Source of the DNA: Undaria pinnatifida
Lineage: Eukaryota > Sar > Phaeophyceae > Laminariales > Alariaceae
Assembly (NCBI GenBank): GCA_012845835.1
Contig: JABAKD010000004.1
Coordinates: 5,933,765 to 5,997,764 of the forward strand
Direction: 5' to 3'
DNA: 64,000 nucleotides
The notes under the pieces: generated by a model
Database searches by the model: none
The model's input: the letters and a program-made list of their open reading frames with translations, nothing else
What the model was told of the DNA's origin: nothing
Part shown: one piece after another, positions 61,101-64,000 of the stretch
How positions within the stretch are numbered: the stretch's first letter is position 1
How the letters are laid out: each line of letters starts with the position of its first letter
Translations under genes and position numbers: made by a program

Positions 61101-64000
61101 TCCGGCTGGCATATATCGGTACTATAGATGGACCACTACAATCTGTGTCCCAACTCCAACGCAAGGAATTGCGCGACACGCGGGCTGCACGATACTACCT
61201 GAAAGGCGTGCTCACACCACAACAAACGGTTGACCAGACCACCCGCATCACTTTCTTGTTGCCATATTTGGGCTCGGAAGGGATTAGGATTAATCAGCTT
61301 ACCGGTAACGGATGGGGCAGCTTGCTTCTCCGGAGTCACGGGGGGCGCTGTGGAGGCGTCGGTCTGCTGCTGCTGCCGGGGCAGTGACAGAAGCGTTTCC
61401 CAAAAGCCGAGAGGCGATGAAAAATAAAAACCAAGGCGGGGGAGAGGGGTTGGGGTGACGAGGTGGGGGGCGTTGGAGGAGGGTAACAGATATTGGGGGG
61501 TGGGCTTTGGGGGGTGGCGGGGGTGGGGAATGGAGAATTAAGAGCGCATGCGTGCCTATACTAGTGCCGCGGTGGGAAATGGACGGCGACACAAGCGACT
61601 GGTACCGAGACAAAGTGGGGTCAAATTTCCTACAAAACGAAAATCGCGACACCGACCACTTCCGAATCGCCACAATCAAACGCCGTGGGGTTAAAACTAT
61701 TAGCAGTAGAAAGCAAAACACGACTGAAAAACATACTTGAACGGGCAACCTGATTGGGCGAACCAAAGCAAACAAACAACCAACAAGAATACAAACGACC
61801 ACATCAACCAACCAAACAACCAACAAACAAACAAACAAACAAACAAACGAACAAACAAAACAACTAAACAACAAAAAACCGAACCAAACCAAACCAATCA
61901 AACCACCCTAAGTTCATAGTCGATCTCTTGCGACAGCAAGGGGGTCACACTAAGAAAGTAATTATGGAGGCCAACCTGTTTGTCAACCGGCAGCTTGTTG
62001 GTGAGTATCCTCCACGCGTTCGCCGACGGAGCAAACTGCAAAGGAGGTGCGGCAGGGGTAAGCGTGGGAGAGCGAGCGGGGGTGGGGGGAGGGATGGAAC
62101 AACAACAACAACGACAGGGAAACAACGAAACACGAAGAAAAAAAAACAGTCAATTCAAGGCTCTCGAGAAAAACCAACCAAACAACGAAAAACGGTCTTC
62201 AACTCAAGGCTCTCAAAGAAAAAAAAAAACGAAAAAAAAAAAAAAAATCAAGGCTCGCGGCAAAACCCAACACGCCCTTTCTCCCTCTCCCCCCCCCCAA
62301 TGCGTGACGTCTCTGCAATAAGCCAACCTCCTCGCCACACCGCCCACCTTCGGAATAAACTTTGTCGGCGCTGCGCTAACCGGAGCCTTCGGACCCGTAC
62401 TGCCCACACCTTCATCGCAACCTCTTTCTGTCCCCGTCCCCGCCGCTGCCTCCCATCCACCTCTCCCCAAAAACGCGCCCACCTCGCCCCCCTTTCCCTC
62501 TCCTCCTATTCCCCCACCCCCTCCTCCTGCTCCTCCTCCCGCCCCGTTCGCGACATCTTCACCCTTGCCACCACCAACGCCACCATCATGCGAATCACCC
62601 CCCTTAGCCCCAGCTCGCCCGTCTCCTTTCGACCGCGGCAACGCCATCGAAAGCTTCTCATCATCTCCCTCTCTCGACCCCACCGCTAACCCCGAGGGTG
62701 ACGATGACCCAGATGACGCAGCGGTCTTGTCACCACCCAACCCCTGCTGCGATTGCCGCCGCTGCCAGCGCAGTCGCCCTTCCTCCCTTATCTCCTGCTC
62801 CTGCTGCTGCTGCTTCCGCTGCTGCTGCTGCTGCTGCTCCTGCTTAGACGAGGATGGGGGCGCCTTTAGCCGCGAGCTGCTGAAGGCAGTGCCAACGTTA
62901 TCCGCCGGCGCGGGCGTCTTCGACTTCGATCCGGGCACCATCACCCCTAGCGTCGTCCGCGACGGCGATGACACCGGCGTCCCTTCGACCTTGACCGTAC
63001 CACCGGCATTCCCTCCTCCTTCCCCCCCTACTCCTCCTGTTCCTGTTCTTCCTTTCTCCACCGCCGACGATACAGTCAACGCCGTCGCCTGCGCCGCTCC
63101 GCTACCCTCCGCCGGTACACTGCCCCCCGCTCCGACTCGTGGCTTTGCATTGACGCTTGCGGTGCTCGCAGGCCCGGAGTTGTCGAAGGATTTTTTGTTG
63201 GGAATTTTGTCCGCGGAGCCCCCCCCCCCCAGAATGCTTCCGCCCGACATTCGAAAACCCGAACCGCTCCACTTCGGCGGTGGTGGTGGTGGTGGCTGCG
63301 GTGGCGATAGCGATGGCTCGGCAAGGGTGCTTGCTGTCGCGGCATCTCTAACCTGAGGGGGTGTATGCACAGGAGAAGATGGCGGGGAGGGGAGGCGTGG
63401 TATTGAAGTTGCCACGGCCGGCGGAGGGGAAGACAAAACACATACGCATTCCTCAAGCCTGTGTCAATAAAACTCCACCTTGAGCAGAGGGAAGAGCGGG
63501 CAGAGGTATGTCAACCGCTACTACCCCTCACAGCTGCGTCATCAACAACTCAACCGCAATCCACTATCATCTGGCCGGTGTCAGCAACAATCCACCCCGA
63601 GCAGAGGGAAGAGCGAGCAGCGGTGTATCAAACGTGTCACTCCGCCGCGTCAACACGTCAACCGCGATCAGCAAAAAAGGGGAACAGCGATATATCAACC
63701 GCCACCACAACACACACGCCTCCCACAACTCCTTGAATCCAAACCCAAGCGCGCGTGCGCCCACACGACACCAGACCGCGCGACAAACCAAAACAATCCG
63801 TCTAACCCTCACCTTCTGACTAGAACGTTCGCCATCACCGCCACCACTAGCCTTCGCACTGCCGGTGTCGCGTTCGAGCGAAGGAAGGCGTCTCCTCAGA
63901 GCCGCAAAAGCCCCCGCTTTCCTCCACCCTCTTTTTCGCCTACCGCCGCTATGCGAACTTCCACGACTACCGCTTTCCCCATCTTCTCTACTTCCTTCTT
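49055..64000 (-). CDS. Patatin-domain calcium-independent phospholipase A2 (iPLA2-like), 5' incomplete, 15 exons in window
   Basis: Predicted serine acyl hydrolase that cleaves membrane phospholipids, resembling the PNPLA8/iPLA2-gamma group (patatin domain near the C terminus after a long N-terminal region). Fifteen exons join in phase; 1,444 whole codons follow the first partial exon. The catalytic domain shows the oxyanion motif in ILCFDGGGTRGVL, the nucleophile Ser in VGTSTGGIIAGL, and the dyad Asp in YSDGALLCNNP, followed by EMIVSLGTG. All are intact, so the enzyme should be active. The N-terminal ~900 residues are Gly/Ser/Ala/Gln-rich, with short helical blocks that look like ARM-type repeats. 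No calcium-binding C2 domain is seen. The start codon lies outside the window. The family is sure; the subgroup is an inference. Confidence 0.93.
49430..49597 (-). CDS. iPLA2-like exon 14
   Basis: 56 codons, VIASATETEITTDIVSDLLP through AGEYFE; LLPPEQFFRFNPRM matches the C-terminal part of iPLA2-gamma. The donor GAG|GTGGGG is chosen over an in-frame read-through of 11 codons because a matching terminal exon follows. Confidence 0.92.
49985..50040 (+). repeat. (TTGCAC)n hexamer
   Basis: Four or more exact units plus variants (gttgcagttgaacttgcac) in the intron between iPLA2-like exons 13 and 14. Confidence 0.85.
50875..50991 (-). CDS. iPLA2-like exon 13
   Basis: 39 codons, HVFPGVPIEMIVSLGTGCF through WDGIINQ. 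The first nine residues precede the first Met and were placed by the acceptor CCGTAG|CAC. SLGTG is conserved in the family. Confidence 0.92.
51136..51655. repeat. Five decayed copies of the 3' edge of iPLA2-like exon 12
   Basis: Copies near 51136, 51236, 51330, 51460 and 51545. The last shares cagggcgccgtccgagtag with the true exon at 51888-51906. The spacer between them repeats too (accagcaaacat, catcaaacatca). Confidence 0.85.
51844..52000 (-). CDS. iPLA2-like exon 12 (catalytic Asp)
   Basis: (R)YYGSFRHMVREAIRATTAA through ALHEAK. Carries the catalytic Asp in YSDGALLCNNP. Donor AAG|GTAACG. Its 3' edge is echoed at least five times in the next intron. Confidence 0.95.
52130..53810. other. 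iPLA2-like intron between exons 11 and 12, 5' part
   Basis: No repeat of note. A 144-codon minus frame at 53040-53474 is open, but so is the opposite strand, and no family was recognised. Confidence 0.4.
53813..53997 (-). CDS. iPLA2-like exon 11
   Basis: About 62 codons, AFYDEVGWMNILSSILGDQ through NYPSGHQS; the LWRNYNYP block is typical of iPLA2-gamma-like enzymes. Ends phase 2 (AGCAG|GTGGGT). Confidence 0.93.
54020..54290 (+). repeat. GCCGGTGAAA tandem units
   Basis: Five units with aaagccggtgaaaaccaatc at 54073, 54121, 54174, 54206 and 54263, spacing 32-57 bp, in the intron between iPLA2-like exons 10 and 11. Confidence 0.8.
54420..54608 (-). CDS. iPLA2-like exon 10 (GTSTGG nucleophile)
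   Basis: 63 codons, ALGGRQPHEVFDMIVGTSTG through KLALTQ. Contains the GxSxG nucleophile elbow GTSTGG. Phase 0 at both ends. Confidence 0.95.
55140..55765. repeat. Three decayed copies of the 3' edge of iPLA2-like exon 9
   Basis: Copies at 55226-55320, 55464-55565 and 55700-55765, spaced 236-238 bp, of the GGGTRG-to-donor part of the exon. The middle copy keeps gagcacgccgcgcgt, tcgaagcacagga and a GTAATT donor but has a 2-bp frameshift in the glycine codons. Confidence 0.87.
55858..56046 (-). CDS. iPLA2-like exon 9 (GGGTRG oxyanion motif)
   Basis: 63 codons, GILRRVGPPLSPSQLLANKI through LLKHVEA. RILCFDGGGTRGVLTLALL is the start of the patatin fold. The 3' edge with donor GCG|GTACGA is echoed three times downstream. 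Confidence 0.95.
56681..58024 (-). CDS. iPLA2-like exon 8 (large; ARM-like ends with Gly/Ala insertion)
   Basis: 448 codons from LGFGHLLRGLRDDVRPSLQ to GGQRLQYDAK. The two ends are regular helical, ARM-like sequence (VLQAVTTLVDSDPSLAPYLL; LELTFRLVMSGDTAVELL). Between them is a ~350-residue Asp, Arg, Gly and Ala-rich insertion including a poly-Ala block, so one conserved helical domain has been split by low-complexity sequence. Confidence 0.88.
58486..58627 (-). CDS. iPLA2-like exon 7
   Basis: (R)ARMPSKPPSAPSDLTGFTG through GLIMHEQ, 47 codons. MRLVEMACLTGLSSRAGKSA looks like a helical repeat. Acceptor TTCAG|G, donor GAGCAG|GTAAGC. Confidence 0.85.
58710..58895 (+). repeat. (CTG)n-rich tract
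   Basis: Imperfect CTG/GTT repeats with tgctgttactgcggctgctg units, in the intron between iPLA2-like exons 6 and 7. Confidence 0.88.
59113..59238 (-). CDS. iPLA2-like exon 6
   Basis: About 42 codons, (R)SGTPAEAAARPAAAVAAKA through PVETHHS; alanine-rich, then acidic. Phase 2 in and out (AGCAG|GTGCGT). Confidence 0.75.
59492..59945 (-). CDS. iPLA2-like exon 5 (Lys/Asn/Asp-rich)
   Basis: About 151 codons, (D)KSSVDRFGKGPSPSSSEIS through MEVTVNR, with a long K/N/D/S-rich charged stretch. Phase 1 in, phase 2 out (GGAG|GTGGGT). The acceptor CGACCAG|AT has a poor pyrimidine tract. Confidence 0.65.
60960..61130 (+). repeat. GGCACTA-family element
   Basis: Begins TACAGCAGTAGTGGCCC and contains repeated tagtgccggt / ccggca motifs, in the intron between iPLA2-like exons 4 and 5. 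Related copies lie at 715-905, 24434-24500 and 44255-44410. Confidence 0.7.
61303..61372 (-). CDS. iPLA2-like exon 4 (tandem CAG acceptors)
   Basis: About 23 codons, QQQTDASTAPPVTPEKQ through SVT, ending phase 1 (TACCG|GTAAGC). The acceptor lies in a run of four CAG triplets, so the exact start may vary by three, six or nine bases. Confidence 0.6.
61907..62035 (-). CDS. iPLA2-like exon 3
   Basis: 43 codons, FAPSANAWRILTNKLPVDKQ through EIDYELR, a well-formed amphipathic segment. Acceptor TTTGCAG|TTT; donor CTTAGG|GTGGTT is the weakest in the gene and could move by one codon. Confidence 0.75.
62140..62270 (+). repeat. Three-copy TCAAGGCTCTC repeat
   Basis: Units tcaaggctctcgagaaaaac, tcaaggctctcaaagaaa and tcaaggctcgcggcaaaac in the intron between iPLA2-like exons 2 and 3. 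Confidence 0.75.
62348..63352 (-). CDS. iPLA2-like exon 2 (low-complexity N-terminal region)
   Basis: 335 codons, VRDAATASTLAEPSLSPPQ through APTKFIPK. Pro, Gly/Ser and Gln-rich (a Q/R block near the middle), probably disordered. Acceptor CCCTCAG|GTT, donor CCGAAG|GTGGGC, both phase 0. Confidence 0.75.
63455..63700 (+). repeat. ~120-bp duplicated unit in the intron between iPLA2-like exons 1 and 2
   Basis: gagcagagggaagagcg occurs at 63482 and 63600 with similar flanks (aatccaccccgagcag, aactccaccttgagcag). Related aaccgc..atcag spacers repeat as well. Confidence 0.7.
63813..64000 (-). CDS. iPLA2-like exon 1 of window (open at window edge)
   Basis: Open frame to the window edge, rich in Glu/Gly/Ser/Arg, ending GDGERSSQK|GTGAGG in phase 0. 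No Met is seen, so the exon probably continues beyond the window. Supported only by frame, donor and phase fit to the next exon. Confidence 0.6.

Overview
The window is nuclear DNA from an intron-rich eukaryote. There are no operons or ribosome-binding sites. Two large genes, both on the minus strand, are cut into short exons by GT-AG introns that are full of simple repeats and decayed elements. Exon structure, GC-rich exons, long homopolymer and microsatellite introns and Ala/Gly/Gln-rich insertions in one protein suggest a photosynthetic stramenopile, most likely a brown alga; this is an inference from style, not from a species-specific marker.

Layout. 1-8.2 kb: downstream flank with no convincing gene (one weak ORF, repeat fragments). 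8.28-9.42 kb: an array of decayed copies of the last exon of the first gene. 9,432-33,395 (minus): a complete 20-exon gene for the large subunit of class I ribonucleotide reductase (RNR1/RRM1 type). All splice phases join to give a 795-residue protein with every catalytic residue and the C-terminal CxxC tail. Its 6.6-kb intron 9 carries a tRNA-Pro(UGG) gene on the opposite strand, a SINE-like element and a segmental repeat array. 33.4-49.0 kb: intergenic, holding a SINE copy with a poly-A tail, a decayed DIRS/Ty3-like retroelement (RT and RNase H still readable), a weak LINE-like fragment and several minisatellites. 49,055 to beyond 64,000 (minus): a 15-exon (5'-incomplete) gene for a patatin-domain, calcium-independent phospholipase A2, with a very long low-complexity N-terminal region and an intact Ser-Asp catalytic dyad.

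The two genes are unrelated in function: RNR1 makes deoxyribonucleotides for DNA synthesis, while the phospholipase acts on membrane lipids. They share an unusual architecture: at least eight exons (six in RNR1, two in the phospholipase gene) are accompanied in the adjacent intron or 3' flank by one to about eight decayed tandem copies of the exon edge together with its splice junction. I regard these 'exon-edge echoes' as the most interesting feature of the window. Several dispersed short repeat families (a 26-bp-TIR MITE, a GGCACTA family, a ~100-bp intronic family, a TACTGCTGTA decamer) also recur across introns of both genes and the intergenic space.
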